NCBI GenBank assembly: GCA_947650285.1 | Contig: CANTFL010001005.1 | Location: 62,001 to 126,000, forward strand | Direction: 5' to 3' | Origin: Hyaloperonospora brassicae | Taxonomy: Eukaryota > Oomycota > Peronosporomycetes > Peronosporales > Peronosporaceae | Length of the DNA: 64,000 bases | In this document: one piece after another, positions 11,201 through 22,120 of the stretch | How positions within the stretch are numbered: position 1 is the stretch's first letter | How the letters are laid out: every line of letters begins with the position of its first letter | Made by a program: the position numbers and the translations under genes | The notes under the pieces: generated by a model | The model's database searches: none | The model's input: the letters and a program-made list of their open reading frames with translations, nothing else | What the model was told of the DNA's origin: nothing

Positions 11201-12134
11201 TCATTGACGCTGGTCGTCTAGAACACAGTTCGATTTGGGTTGGAAAAGAGTGGAGCGCGTTCTTTTGTGCACTTCCCTATCGCTCACGCAACAGCATCGA
11301 CTACGAAGCATAGTACCTGACGCTTCCTGACTCGTTTTCTCCCCAATTATGGCACACAGTCGACAAGGGATCGTGAAGACATGCTTATATCAGTGAGGTC
11401 CATTCAGGTCAATGATAGATTGCTACTCACTCGTGATGCCCATTCTGCCAGCATCCTGTGTCATGTGCCAGCAAGTCAATGGCTCTCGGTCGTGTTCAGG
11501 GTGCCTGAAGATTCGACCGAGCAATGCTTGTCATTCTGTTGGACTTGATCGCCACGGAATCTACAGCTCGTATGTAAACGGAGGATACGCGGAACGACCT
11601 GTCCTTGATGCGTGCTATCGCTTAGGCAGTTCATACTGCAGTAGACAACGCTGAGCAGACTTCTGTCAAGCACACCGATACGGGTAACCACTGTCTGCAG
11701 CATTGAGAAGGAAGGGCAGGATACGATCGTTTGAGTAAGTAGCTGTCTGCGTCCGTATGTCGAATAGCTGCTTTGCTGCTCTGATACAACTGTTGGCACT
11801 GTGAAATGGGCATTCATCTGCTTCTAGTCTAGCGGCCTCCACAATGCTGGTCAATTGAACAGATTATTTAGGCAGCCAGCTTTTTCCGTACATCTTGCCT
11901 TCAACAAGCACTTCAGGCAAGAGCAGCATACACTTGCCTTCCTTCATAGAGTTGGAGCTGTAGAAGAGGATTGGACTGCATGCTGGATAAGTACGTGCGC
12001 GCCAAGACGCTAACGAATAACATGGACATGTTTCAGCAAAGCTCTTGATCGTTAGCACAATGTATTTCTAGACGCAATAACTATTAGAGACAGCTGTTTC
12101 TGTGTCAGCTGAACAGCGTTCTTCGTAGTCTCAG
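8216..12134. other. 3.9 kb gene-poor decayed stretch
   Basis: Only short open stretches occur (for example 8674-9027 plus with an ATG, 9350-9649 minus, 10837-11127 minus, 11476-11817 minus). None shows a recognisable domain. A GTCT/CTGT microsatellite lies at about 8960-8995. The stretch has the look of old, unrecognisable mobile DNA with stops in every frame. No RT, integrase or transposase motif could be identified. Confidence 0.5.
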
Positions 12135-13425
12135 CTATGACTGCGGATGTGGCACCGACGGCACTCCGCCACTGTTCAGAAGATTGATGGTCTTGGCGCT
12201 CTTCGTCTTGCGCTTTTCATTCCGACCAACGGATAGCACAAGCGTAGAAAACTTCCAAGACGTGCCTGGTGTGGTCATGACCTTGCCCTTTTCGTCTTCA
12301 CTTTTCCCGCTCGGGTCTACTTTTTTGAAAGCTTTGACAATGAGCGTGCCACTGCCCTTCGGTCCAGAGCAAGGAATCGTGTAATTCGCAGCCTCACTCG
12401 TCAGTACGCCCGCAAATTTCCGGCGATCGCTCTGGATCGGGTGTCCAATCAGTTGGCGCGCCATCTCGTGCTTGTTCACGTGGTCCAGCACCAACTTGTG
12501 CACGTAGAACGGTTGATTGCGCAGGATCCGAATGGCGAAGAATGAGGCTACGCCACCAATCAACACGCCGCCAATGACCGGGAGAAACATCTTCTTGCCC
12601 AACGACTCGGAGTTCTGGTGCGTAACAACGTCCTGATTCTGCAAGAAAGAGGCCAGAGCGGAAAAGTGCGTCCCATCTTCACACTCGACGCCCAATTCAT
12701 CAAACGTGACAATGTCGCTGTCTTTGTCCTTGTGCTCGTGCATCTTCTGCCGATAGTGCACGACTACACTCCCCCTACGAGCAATAGCACCACCACACAT
12801 TCCTTTATTCTTGTATCCTACATGCAACAAACAAACCAAAAAGAGTATACAAAAACGTAGGTACGTACTTGTCGCCCGTGATCTTAAACGTCCCTTCGCT
12901 AGACTGGAGCTCATCAGGTCCATTATCTGCGTCAGGAGCTGACAGTTGCTCGAATTGTTTCGGGTATCCAACAATCTCAAACACACGTCGGTCTTTCACG
13001 ACCGCGCGTTTGGCCATATTGAAGATGCGCACGTTCTATGCGTCGCACCATATGTGCCGCAGGCAACAACACGTTAGTTTCAGTAGTCACATTGTTTCCC
13101 AGATAACATCGTCGAGGACCAAAAAAGGTCTCGATGTAGGACCGTGACCCACCTCGTCCTGTTTCGTATCACGGCTTTTGTATCGAGCAATAAGCCCCAT
13201 CGCGGAGACGCTTAGGACGACGTAGGCCGTCAACATCTGCATGAATGGCGATAGGCCAGACGCGATGTTGACGCCATCGTTCAATCCGAGAGGTTTGGCC
13301 TGTTTCGAGCTACTAAAGCCGACAGCGAATGGGCGACACGTTTTCGAAGGACGCACGGTCGCGACTGTCTGTAGAAAAGCTCGCCTCGCGCCGCAGATGG
13401 CACCAAAGCGACCTAAGAAGTGCAT
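12135..13425 (-). CDS. Mitochondrial-type membrane protein with two COA1-like repeats
   Basis: Three exons are read on the minus strand: 13425-13153, 13035-12869 and 12774-12135. Introns are 13152-13036 (donor GTGGGT) and 12868-12775 (donor GTACGT), and phases agree, giving 359 residues. Residues 1-45 are Arg/Ser-rich without acidic residues, like a mitochondrial presequence. A TM segment (LTAYVVLSVSAMGLIARY) precedes a first COA1/TIM21-like unit (FNMAKRAVVKDRRVFEIVG ... TGDKGSVVVHYRQK). A second TM (VIGGVLIGGVASFFAIRIL) precedes a second, better conserved unit (MARQLIGHPI ... CSGPKGSGTLIVKAF ... WKFSTLVL). COA1 acts in cytochrome oxidase assembly at the inner membrane and TIM21 in the TIM23 translocase. 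Which role applies here is not decided. The first-exon ATG at 13425 is chosen for the presequence. Confidence 0.7.
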
Positions 13426-15100
13426 TCGAATGGCTGGCGCGAATATACCTGCGGCCGGCGGTTGTGTCGCGGTAAAACCTCTTGAGAAACGGTATTCGGT
13501 AAGAGAGGCTGGTTGCTGATTTGGCTCGCTCGTTGTGGCAAAAGCGTGCGCGCCAGTCATTTTTAGTCTTGTGTTTACTTGGCCATGGAGCCCATTGACG
13601 GAGTTGGGAACGCAGTTGGGAATACGACAGTTGAGGCTGAAGGAAGTAGACAGGAAGAGAGGAAGTGCGTGTTTGATTGTTACCATGTCCAGTACCACCA
13701 GTACCACGATCTATGTCAGGAGCTTACTTGCTCTACTCCGTAGCGCTAGCTCTGTTACAGACGTGGGAAAGGAATGCTTGGTGGCAGCTGGGCTCGTTTT
13801 GAGCCCGGGCTGCTCACTGTCTAGGCGCTGATGAGAGTGGAACGAGGGGGCGTATCCCTCCTTGGACCTAGATCCGCTCCTTACATGCCATCGATGGAGG
13901 CTCGCTTGTATATGTAGATGGACCAATGGTCTGAGACCGAGCAATGATACTGAATTACAGCGGAAGAGCAGCGAGCTGCTCGTCTCCCGTCCGCTGTAGT
14001 TTTATCAGATTTGCCGATAGGAACGCGAGCACTAAAAGCACACGTTTCGTCCGTTCGTGATCGAATGTGCCGTCAACTGTGCTCACACGTCATTCGACTG
14101 CACCCCATGTATCGATCTCTCTAGACTGTCGATGTCACCCAATGGCTACAGCCTCTCTACCTCTCTCGCACTGCTCGTCGAGTCGGACGACACGGAATAG
14201 GTGTGCGGGCACTCGCTCGTTGACGGGAATGCTGACTGAATCATCTGTTACGCGCGTGAGACAGCGCTCGTCGGCACTACCAACAAGTCCTGCAGCTCCT
14301 TCTTGAGTGTGTTTCGATCATACACGTGGGGCGCATTGAAAAGGCTCCGTCGAAGGACGCGACACGAAGAAGCTCAATCCATCCGGACTCTCCCACTCCG
14401 TCGTCGTCGCAACGACTGACACGCAACGAGTCCGTTTAGCACGTAGCAACACGCTGCAAGCAAAGTGAGTACACGTGCTGACCACGAGCGACAATGGACG
14501 GACGAAAGAACGTCGGAACCGGATGTACGTGCGCGATTGTGCGCCACGAAAAAACGCGTCGGAACCCGCTCTAGGCGCCCGGCGCTGGGAACGAGGCAGG
14601 CGCTCGGAAGGGTCTAATTGTGTGTCCGACTGCACTCGAGTCGACGACAGCGACACGAAGGACCGTGACTTGATGTCAAAACACCAGTCAATAAGGCCCC
14701 AACGTGTCTCGTACCTCTCGCACGTAAAGCACACAAAGTCCAGACGCACATAGAGAGATCTCTCGTGGGGACAGCCGCGACTGCCGACACGCTCTATATA
14801 AGTCGCTTTTCTCGCGCGCGCACGACTTTTTCGCTGGCCTTTTCCTGGGGCGACCGCGTCCAAAACCTTAGGGTCACCTCGTGTTTGTATCGAAAGCACC
14901 CTCGCCGCCTATCTTCGGTCCTGTAGGCAGCACATGTCGCAGATCGTGCCCAACAGCCTCTGTGTGCGACACGGTCAGTCTGGAATCTGCGCGCTCGCCC
15001 ACGCACGCACGCACGCACGTCCCCTTTTGTACCCATCCGGCAGGCAGTCAGCCAGCCAGTCAGTTCCCACCAGTCCCACGAACCGCCCACCCGATTCGAT
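13426..15100. other. Intergenic region with promoter of the first MARVEL-like gene
   Basis: No gene is recognised. Minus-strand open stretches at 14318-14899 and 13426-13707 lack domains and composition of real coding sequence. A TATATAAG at 14795-14802 lies about 300 bases before the next start codon. An ACGC microsatellite runs at about 15000-15018. Confidence 0.5.
14795..14802 (+). promoter_or_regulatory. Possible TATA box of the gene at 15101
   Basis: TATATAAG followed by a pyrimidine-rich tract matches a TATA element. Distance to the start codon (about 300 bases) would imply a long 5' UTR. Oomycete genes often use initiator elements instead, so this is tentative. Confidence 0.3.
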
Positions 15101-15664
15101 ATGACCAAATTTGTAGCCACGTCGCCCACCAACATGGCGTACATGCGCTTGGGGTTGCGGGGCGTGCAGTTCATCTGCAGTCTATTGGCCCTCGCGTTTG
15201 CCGCCTCGGGCTTTTACGGCGGCGGGGCCACGCACTCGAGCACGTTTGTGCTCCTCATGGGGTACACGGGCATGCTCTACACGCTGTGGTACGTCGTGGC
15301 CGTCGAGGTGTTCCACCTGGTCACGCGCCCAGCGCTGCGGGTCGAGCAGGGTATGGACGCGCTGCTCGTGCTCTTGCTCCTCGTCGCCGGCATTTGCCTC
15401 GCGGCGTCGGACTACACGACCGACTGTGGAGTGGGGTGGCACTGCAACAACCTCCGCGCCGCAACGGCGTTTGCCTTTGTGGCCATGTTTTTCTTCCTCT
15501 TGTCACTGGCCCTGACGTTCCTGAGTCCGAGCGAGCCGTCGCACGGACTGACGGACGTGCAGGTGGAAGAGCCCGTGCCGTACCACCAGCACGCGACACC
15601 GACGTCGGGGACACTGTCTCCGCTTGGCGTTCCGCACGAGGGATTTACTTCGTCGAGGGTCTAA
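15101..15664 (+). CDS. Four-TM MARVEL-like membrane protein, copy 1
   Basis: A 187-residue protein with four predicted TM segments: about residues 20-40 (FICSLLALAFAASGFY), 48-70 (VLLMGYTGMLYTLWYVV), 86-108 (ALLVLLLLVAGICLAAS) and 121-143 (AATAFAFVAMFFFLLSLAL). The topology and the loop SDYTTDCGVGWHCNNL between TM3 and TM4 match MARVEL/CASP-like proteins, which organise membrane domains. The cytosolic tail is polar and ends SSRV. The closest relatives in the window are the genes at 18785 and 19962, so this is a local tandem family. The exact role is unknown. Confidence 0.8.
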   Translation: MTKFVATSPTNMAYMRLGLRGVQFICSLLALAFAASGFYGGGATHSSTFVLLMGYTGMLYTLWYVVAVEVFHLVTRPALRVEQGMDALLVLLLLVAGICLAASDYTTDCGVGWHCNNLRAATAFAFVAMFFFLLSLALTFLSPSEPSHGLTDVQVEEPVPYHQHATPTSGTLSPLGVPHEGFTSSRV

Positions 15665-17484
15665 GAGGCAGTTGATGGCGCAGGATGGACCGACAGCACC
15701 TGGCGAGGCAGTTGGTCTACTCTTCTTGTGGGGAAGGAGCTGTTGGTGGACACGCACGGAACAGTTAGGGGGGGAAGGAAAGGAGAGGGAGGACAGGAAG
15801 ACGCGGCTGGGCAAAAGTCGGCGGTTGGTTTGCTTTTTAACGCTTGAATAACACGTACTACATGAACATATTGACACGAGTTGCCGCTGTGTTGAGTAGC
15901 AGTAGGGGGGACGAACAGGTGGGCGGTTTAGCTCGCAGGAGATGGAAAAAGAATTTGCGCTCGAGGAAACAGGAGACGCGTGCGGACGTCTGGTCAGTCG
16001 TCTTCTTCGGTTCTTGTCGTCTTCGGTTCTTCGTCATCTCCGTCTCCTTCCGTCCCTTGTCAAGCGGTCGTGTCCAACAGGGCATTACGCGCCGCCCGCT
16101 GGATATTTCCGCTCAGCTGCTTGTGTGGGATAGAGGTCCGAGCGAGTCAGATGGTCGTCGATACGCCGCGTGCGCATGGACCTGCTGCCGCCTTCCGATG
16201 CAGGAGCTGTTTCGATGGTGGCGTTACTCGCGCAACTGACGGGATATGCCGCCAATGGGGTGTGCGCCGTTCTTCCGTTGTCGGTTGAACTTCGCTGCAC
16301 GAACAAATGGCACGCGACGGAGAAAAGACAGGAGCCGACAGCGCGTGCGACCGCAGAAAGAGTGGATCCAATAATGCCGCCACTTGACCGAGAAACGGAC
16401 AGCTCAGCAGCACTACGCACAAGTGGGTGGGCGCTGTCTTGATGACGTCGACACTTTTCTGGACCGCGCGAGAAGGCAGTGAGTGGCCTTCTGCGGCTGC
16501 TGAGGGTTACTGCACCGTCCGCACGTACTTGACGGTGCACTGACCACCTCTGAAGTTTGGGTCACTGCCGTATCATGGGCACCGGAAGAGCTCCGTTGGT
16601 TTGGGCAGACGCACCCATGTGAACCAGTTGGGGCTGGAAGAAGGGCACGAAACAATGTTGGAGTGAGTGCATCGATGCAATGACGTCTATCGTCTGCGGC
16701 CACCGATAGATACATACATCGGTAGTTATATACGTAGGCACACGATACCTTTCGTGCTCGCCAACGCAGTCTCATCACATGCATTGCCGTCCAGATCTGC
16801 CTACAAACGCAGCACCTGAATCGACAGAGCAGTGCTGCCGATCCACTGGCATCTGTCTTCCACGCCACTTCAACATGACTGAGTCCATGAAGAGTCGCAC
16901 GCCACTGCTCCGATCTTACCGCTCGAGTCCCCTTCTCAGGACGGACGGACGGACGGACGGACACTATGCCTCACACCCGCTCCATGTCGTCGATTCGTGT
17001 GCACGTGACTGCGTGCATGCCATCCACATAACCGACAAACATAGTGCTTCTTCATGTCATCGACACGGCGAAAGGGGATCGTCGTTGCCGACCAGTTCCT
17101 CTGGCGGGCAACGACGATCCCCTTTCGCCGTCGCTCGATGGTACAGGACACGTACTCGCTCGGTGCCGAAGCTTCCTGCACGCGACTCTCGGTTGCAGTA
17201 CCCGTGTTCGTAACGAAACAGACACCCCTTTCTTGCCGTTAGCGAAAGCAAACGCGTCTGGTTCTCAATGCAGTATAGAGCTTCACGTCGCTTGTGGACG
17301 CCTCTCCTTCGAGAGCGTCGCCTTCACCCGCGTGCACTGAAACGGCGAAAGTCAAGGAACAGTCCAGTGGTCCATCCTGTAGGTACAGCGAAAGCGAGCA
17401 CTAACGTTTGCATCGATGGCATTCGGCGCGTGAGTGCGACCGAGATTGGCCAAGTCATTCTCGTTTTGCAGCCCTTGTCATCCA
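15665..17484. other. Intergenic region with GGAC repeats and a long hairpin
   Basis: No coding gene is recognised; open stretches on both strands lack domains. It contains a (GGAC)n run at about 16938-16961 and the perfect inverted repeat at 17065-17131. Confidence 0.5.
17065..17131. repeat. Perfect 25-bp inverted repeat (hairpin)
   Basis: Left arm 17065-17089 (begins ACGGCGAAAGGGG) and right arm 17107-17131 (ends CCCCTTTCGCCGT) are exact reverse complements, separated by 17 bases. As RNA this would be a 25-bp stem with a small loop. It lies about 350 bases before the start of the small TM protein at 17485, in otherwise non-coding DNA. Confidence 0.9.
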
Positions 17485-17940
17485 ATGTCCCTCGACACGG
17501 TGCTTACTATCAGCCTTCCTTTCGTCGTGAGCGTCGTGGTGAGCACGGCAGCGATCGCCTTGATCTTCAAGCTCGCGTCCGGCTTCTTCACGTCCCTGAC
17601 GTCCCTGTTCGAGCGGAAGAAACGCAAGCAACCGAACGAGGGCATGGATTTCGAAACCGGGAGCGCTATTATCTCCCCAGCGCCGTATGGGTACCATAGC
17701 ACGTGGACGACGCCGCAGTCCAAAGCCTTTTCACCGTCCTTCAGTGGGAACACGTATACACTCAAAGTGACGACACCGTCAGGTCTGTGTATCTTGGAGA
17801 GACCCCCACGATCCCCACGAGTCATGACAAGTTTAGTGTCCCCCATCACGACTGGATGCAGTCCACCGAAACGAAAACTCGAAGCAACTGACAAGCCGAG
17901 CCCGAGGCAGCAGTGGTGGTCGCCGGGACAAGTCGTTTAA
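17485..17940 (+). CDS. Small single-TM hypothetical protein
   Basis: A 151-residue ORF begins with a hydrophobic helix (residues 7-37, SLPFVVSVVVSTAAIALIF and following), then a basic stop-transfer patch (ERKKRKQ) and a Ser/Pro/Thr-rich tail with no known domain. The ATG at 17485 is the first in frame; the open frame upstream starts only from a GTG. It sits between two MARVEL-like genes on the same strand but shows no similarity to them. It may be a type II or N-anchored membrane protein. Confidence is moderate because there is no family match and the 3' end may be spliced. Confidence 0.45.
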   Translation: MSLDTVLTISLPFVVSVVVSTAAIALIFKLASGFFTSLTSLFERKKRKQPNEGMDFETGSAIISPAPYGYHSTWTTPQSKAFSPSFSGNTYTLKVTTPSGLCILERPPRSPRVMTSLVSPITTGCSPPKRKLEATDKPSPRQQWWSPGQVV

Positions 17941-18784
17941 CACGACTCTGTCTTTCATGCAACATGTCTGAGCTCTCTTGAGTTACCCGCTACCTTTCTA
18001 GCATCCGCGTGAGACAATCGCTCCAACTGCACCTCTCGTGCCATTTGACAGAGCACAGGCGTAAGCTACAGAGCTGTGTATCAACGTTCGGACTCCAGTG
18101 CGTTCCAGGATTTGATTTGGCGACTCAACTGGGAAACACTGCTGCGCCAGTGCAGGTGGCAGTCGAGTATGAGCTGCCAAGAAGCTGAAGCCATCAATGA
18201 TAGGACCGATGACACCGATTCTACGCGCCGGTAAGCAGATTCTGTCTGCACAAAGAAGCTCATGCGACCAAAGAAGTGGTCATGTCATAGACGATGATGT
18301 GGACGTCGCGCTTCGCTATTGCTTGAAGCTGTATTCTGGTCAAGCCCCTCCTGCGATGATCACTTCTCGGTACCCTTCGGATATCGACACAACTGACGTC
18401 TCAAGACCTTCCTCTTCTTCTGACCGCTGTGCGAAGACAGTCAGGAACATCGTTGCTACAGCAAGGACAAGTCCCCTTCTTACCTGCGTTCGAAAGAAAG
18501 CATGTCCACAAGCATCCACCGTGTCGTTCTTTCGGGTAAAAGGGACAATACAGTACTTGCTGTAAAATCCCGTTGATTCTTGTCATCTTCCACCGCCTCT
18601 CGCCACTTTGCACCCGTTGGATCATTCTAACGGGGACGCACGAGGCTCCAGTCGTGCTGACCTCGTCCCAGTGCAAGCGTCATCTCGCTTCCCATTTATT
18701 CCGCAATACGCTGCAGAGCCGAGAAGTCTCCACTACAATAACAACAACAACACACTACTACTACTCGACGAAGCGGCCTAGACG
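17941..18784. other. Intergenic, upstream of MARVEL-like copy 2
   Basis: No gene recognised. Short open stretches only. The ~90 bases before the start at 18785 contain an ACAACAACAACAC / CTACTACTACT-rich leader, a likely 5' UTR. Confidence 0.5.
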
Positions 18785-19375
18785 ATGGCACGTGGAAACA
18801 CACTGCGTTGGTCGCGGGCCCTGCTTCGCTTTTTGCAGTTTGCTCTTTCGCTTGTTGCGCTGGCGACTGTTTCGCGAGCTTTCGTAGGGACCTCGTACTA
18901 TGGGTATTCGAGTATGCTGGGGAGCCGAGCGGCGACGTATACGACGCTTGTGACGTACACGGGCATGCTGGTGGGACTGTTCCTGCTGTTGCTGGTGGAG
19001 GTGATGCGGGTTTACTCGCGTCCGACACCGCGTTGGGTGGAGCAACTGATTGACCTGATACTGGCTGCCATGCTAGTGGTTGCGGGAATTGTGCTGGTTG
19101 TGTCGGACTATGTGTCGAACTGCTCAGTATACGGGTACATGCTGCGTTGCAACCAGTTGAAGACAGCAGTCGTCTTTACGTTCCTCGCATCCCTGGCCTA
19201 TTTCGTGTCGTTTCTGGTCAATTGCTGCGAGTCTTTCATGGGCTCTCGCGATCACGACGGAGAACACAGCGACTCGAACAATGCCGCAGGCCACGGACGT
19301 CCGATTGCAGGGTATGCCGCTGAGACGACGCCGACTGGAGCCTCGACCCCGAAAAATGCTTCCAACCGCGTGTAA
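18785..19375 (+). CDS. Four-TM MARVEL-like membrane protein, copy 2
   Basis: A 196-residue paralogue of the protein at 15101, colinear over its length. TM1 is about residues 14-32 (FLQFALSLVALATVSRAF) and TM2 contains TYTGMLVGLFLLLLVEVMR, where copy 1 has GYTGMLYTLWYVVAVEVFH. TM3 has IDLILAAMLVVAGIVLVVSD. The TM3-TM4 loop keeps two cysteines and the CNQLKTA motif (copy 1: CNNLRAA). The tail is polar with TP and SP sites and ends SNRV, similar to SSRV in copy 1. ATG at 18785 follows a leader without upstream ATGs. Probable plasma-membrane or vesicle protein; substrate or partner unknown. Confidence 0.8.
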   Translation: MARGNTLRWSRALLRFLQFALSLVALATVSRAFVGTSYYGYSSMLGSRAATYTTLVTYTGMLVGLFLLLLVEVMRVYSRPTPRWVEQLIDLILAAMLVVAGIVLVVSDYVSNCSVYGYMLRCNQLKTAVVFTFLASLAYFVSFLVNCCESFMGSRDHDGEHSDSNNAAGHGRPIAGYAAETTPTGASTPKNASNRV

Positions 19376-19961
19376 GGTCGAATGGCAGGTACACGTCGTT
19401 GGCGAGGTCGTTGAACGAAGGCGACCGAGTGAGGTGGATAGCATTGACCATTTATTCTGCAAGAAAGAGAACAAGTTTAGTGTCTCGCGTGTGTTTGCTT
19501 AGGATCGAGTCCTTTTGCCATGTAGATTGATTGAGTCTCGAAATTGTTCATCGATGTCGAAATTGTCCTTCACACTAGGAGCAACGGAATGCGGTGTCGA
19601 GATCTAGTTTTGCGTGTCTGCAATCAGTTGCTGCATTCGTATCTCCGTTGGCGATTCACACGTATCCAAAGTTCTCGTTCTTCTGTTGGGATGTTAAGCA
19701 AAGTCCATTCCCAAGTCACGTCATGGGGTTTCTAAATGCCGAGACTTTATGTGTGTTTTGTCGGATACGATCGATACTCTCTGTATTTTTCTCGTAGGTA
19801 TCGCGGATATCGATGCGATGTTGCAGCTCATCAATCCTTTTCTTCGACTTCGCTACCCAACTTGCCAGTGCGTTCCCTAACTGTCTGCAGCGTCGAAACA
19901 CAACTGACCAGCACACAACTCGATCCGAGACAACCTCCTGCTGTCGAGTCTGCAAACGAAG
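19376..19961. other. Intergenic, between MARVEL-like copies 2 and 3
   Basis: No gene recognised; no convincing ORF or structured element. Confidence 0.5.
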
Positions 19962-20585
19962 ATGGCGTCAAAGTGGTCGTGGTGTGCCAGTGGCCTTTGT
20001 CTGTTCTGGACCCGCGTGCTCGTGCGGCTCATCCAGTTTGGCAGCTCGCTCGTCGCTTACATTGCGCTGCAAACGGTCGGGATCACCTTCCACAACACGG
20101 CCGGAGGTCAAACTGTTCCTGTGATTGTAAACAGCGGCGCGCTCACGTTTGCCCGCATCATCAACTTCTTGGCGTTTGTCTACGCATTCATTTTTCTCGT
20201 GTGTGTCGAGTGGCTCCGTCTCTGCGTGCGTCCCGTGCACTCCTGAGGTACCGTCATGGACCTCACGATCTTAGTCTGCCTCACGGTCGCGACGCTCGTG
20301 TTGCTGCTGTCAAAGATCACGCTGCAGTGCCAATGGGGCTTTGGACGCTTCTTGCAATGTGGACAGCTGTACCTGGGCGTTGCCATGTCGTTCCTCGCCA
20401 TGCTCGCTTTCTTGGCCATTGTCGTGCTTGGAAGGAAGGACAAGGACAGCGAAGGCCATTCTCGAGACCGTCAAGTGCCGCAACAAGGAACGAATCGCGA
20501 GAACCAGGCGTCGTATGTGCACCAAGGCAGTCCACGAGCAGGCGCTACACCCGTGCCAATTGTGACGGCTCAGCCAGTGGACTAA
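19962..20585 (+). pseudogene. Four-TM MARVEL-like protein, copy 3, interrupted by an in-frame TGA
   Basis: The frame starting at ATG 19962 encodes TM1 and TM2 and stops at TGA 20244-20246. The same frame continues directly after the stop with TM3 and TM4 to 20585. Residues on both sides align with copies 1 and 2: VRPVHS before the stop corresponds to TRPALR, and the sequence after it (MDLTILVCLTVATLVLLLS) corresponds to MDALLVLLLLVAGICLAAS. The loop cysteines are kept. There is no frameshift, only one stop, so it is a young pseudogene, a stop-readthrough gene or a base error. The C-terminus differs from copies 1 and 2 (no S-x-R-V end). Confidence 0.7.
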
Positions 20586-20928
20586 CAAAAGGAGCTCTAC
20601 CATTTGACAAACGATCAAGAAGGCAGCAAAGGGTAAGCTGAAGACGTGACATGACAGTGCTATTCATTGCAGTCGAGGAGGGCGTATGTACGTCCGATTC
20701 ATTGACTTTGCCCGTTGTAGATGGGTACATGTTGAAGAGCACGTTTTGTCACAACCATTGCAGCGTTTCAACAACGACGTTTCGTGATGTTCCGTCGCCT
20801 CTTTTCTCCCGTCCCCTTCAAAATCGTTTTCCCGTCTCTGTATCGGCTTTCACCGTCCACCGCCCGGTGCGTCACTCCGTACCCCTCGTCCGCCATTGCA
20901 AGATCCGCTCGCTTTATCGTCGTCCACC
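20586..20928. other. Intergenic, probable ETFA promoter
   Basis: No gene recognised. Pyrimidine-rich sequence at 20790-20925 precedes the ETFA start. Confidence 0.4.
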
Positions 20929-22120
20929 ATGCTCGCCCGACTGGTAAGTGCTCGATAGCTCGTGCTCTGCTGTCCCTTGACCCACGAACGGCATACCATC
21001 TGATGCAGCAGCGTCTCCGCTATCGATTCCCCCTGTCGCTGTTGCCTTTCGACGCCGGCAGCGTCCACTGTCTCACGGTTTCTAACCCGACAAGGGACTT
21101 ACACTGACCTGTACCGTGTGTTTGTATCTATTTACTTACCAGGCCACCCGTTATGCTGCCAAGCAGAGCTCCCGCAGCCTATTCATGTCGACGCTCGTGA
21201 TTGCTGAGCACAACCAGTCGCAAATCTCGAGCGGAACGCTGTCGACAGTCACCGCAGCGTCCCAAATGGGCGGTGACATTACGCTGTTGGTCCTGGGCAG
21301 CCAAGCGGGTCCAGCTGCTGAAGCGGCTGCGAAGATTCCAGGCGTGAAGAACGTGCTGCACGCTGCTGATCCCAAGTACGACCACTCGCTGGCCGAAGAG
21401 GTGGCGGAGCTGCTGGTTGCTACTCAGAAGGCAGAGAACTACACGCACGTCCTGGCCCCGAGCTCGAATGCGTCCAAGAACTACCTCCCTCGAGCCGGCG
21501 CGAAGCTCGACGTGGCCCCCATTTCGGACATTGTGGCTGTGATCGACAAGGACACGTTCATCCGTCCTACGTACGCGGGCAATGCCATTGCTCAGATCAA
21601 GAGCAACGACGCCTTGAAGCTCATGACCGTGCGGCCAACGGGCTTTGAACAAGCAGCAAGTGAAGGGGGCAACGCGTCGGTGAATCCGTGTATGGAAGTG
21701 CCGACAGTCGGCAAGACGCGCTTTGTCTCGGAGGAAGTGAACAAGTCGGAACGCCCGGACCTGGCCTCGGCTCGTGTGATTGTCTCGGGTGGCCGCGGCC
21801 TCAAGAACGGCGAGAACTTTGAGCTGCTGTACAAGCTAGCGGACAAACTGGGCGGTGCCGTAGGTGCGTCCCGCGCGGCTGTGGATGCCGGTTTTGTGCC
21901 CAACGAGTTGCAAGTCGGCCAGACCGGCAAAGTCGTGGCTCCGGACCTGTACGTGGCTGCTGGTATCTCGGGTGCCATTCAGCACTTGGCTGGTATGAAG
22001 GACAGCAAGACCATTGTGGCCATCAACAAGGACGAGGAAGCTCCGATCTTCCAAGTGGCAGACTATGGTCTCGTGGACGATCTCTTCAAGGCCGTACCTG
22101 AGCTCACGGAGAAGATTTAA
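20929..22120 (+). CDS. ETFA: Electron transfer flavoprotein alpha subunit
   Basis: Exon 1 (20929-20943) encodes only MLARL and ends at GTAAGT; exon 2 is 21143-22120, giving 330 residues. The N-terminus ([17 protein letters not shown]) is a mitochondrial presequence. The ETF N-terminal domain begins [18 protein letters not shown]. The C-terminal FAD-binding domain has [50 protein letters not shown] and [20 protein letters not shown], all hallmark motifs. ETF shuttles electrons from matrix acyl-CoA dehydrogenases to ETF-ubiquinone oxidoreductase and works as a heterodimer with ETFB, which is not in the window. Length fits the family. Splicing is supported by phase and by restoration of the presequence. 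Confidence 0.95.

Noticed and set aside
14318..14899. 193-codon minus-strand ORF
   Set aside because: No domain, and sequence resembles random GC-rich frame upstream of the MARVEL-like gene.
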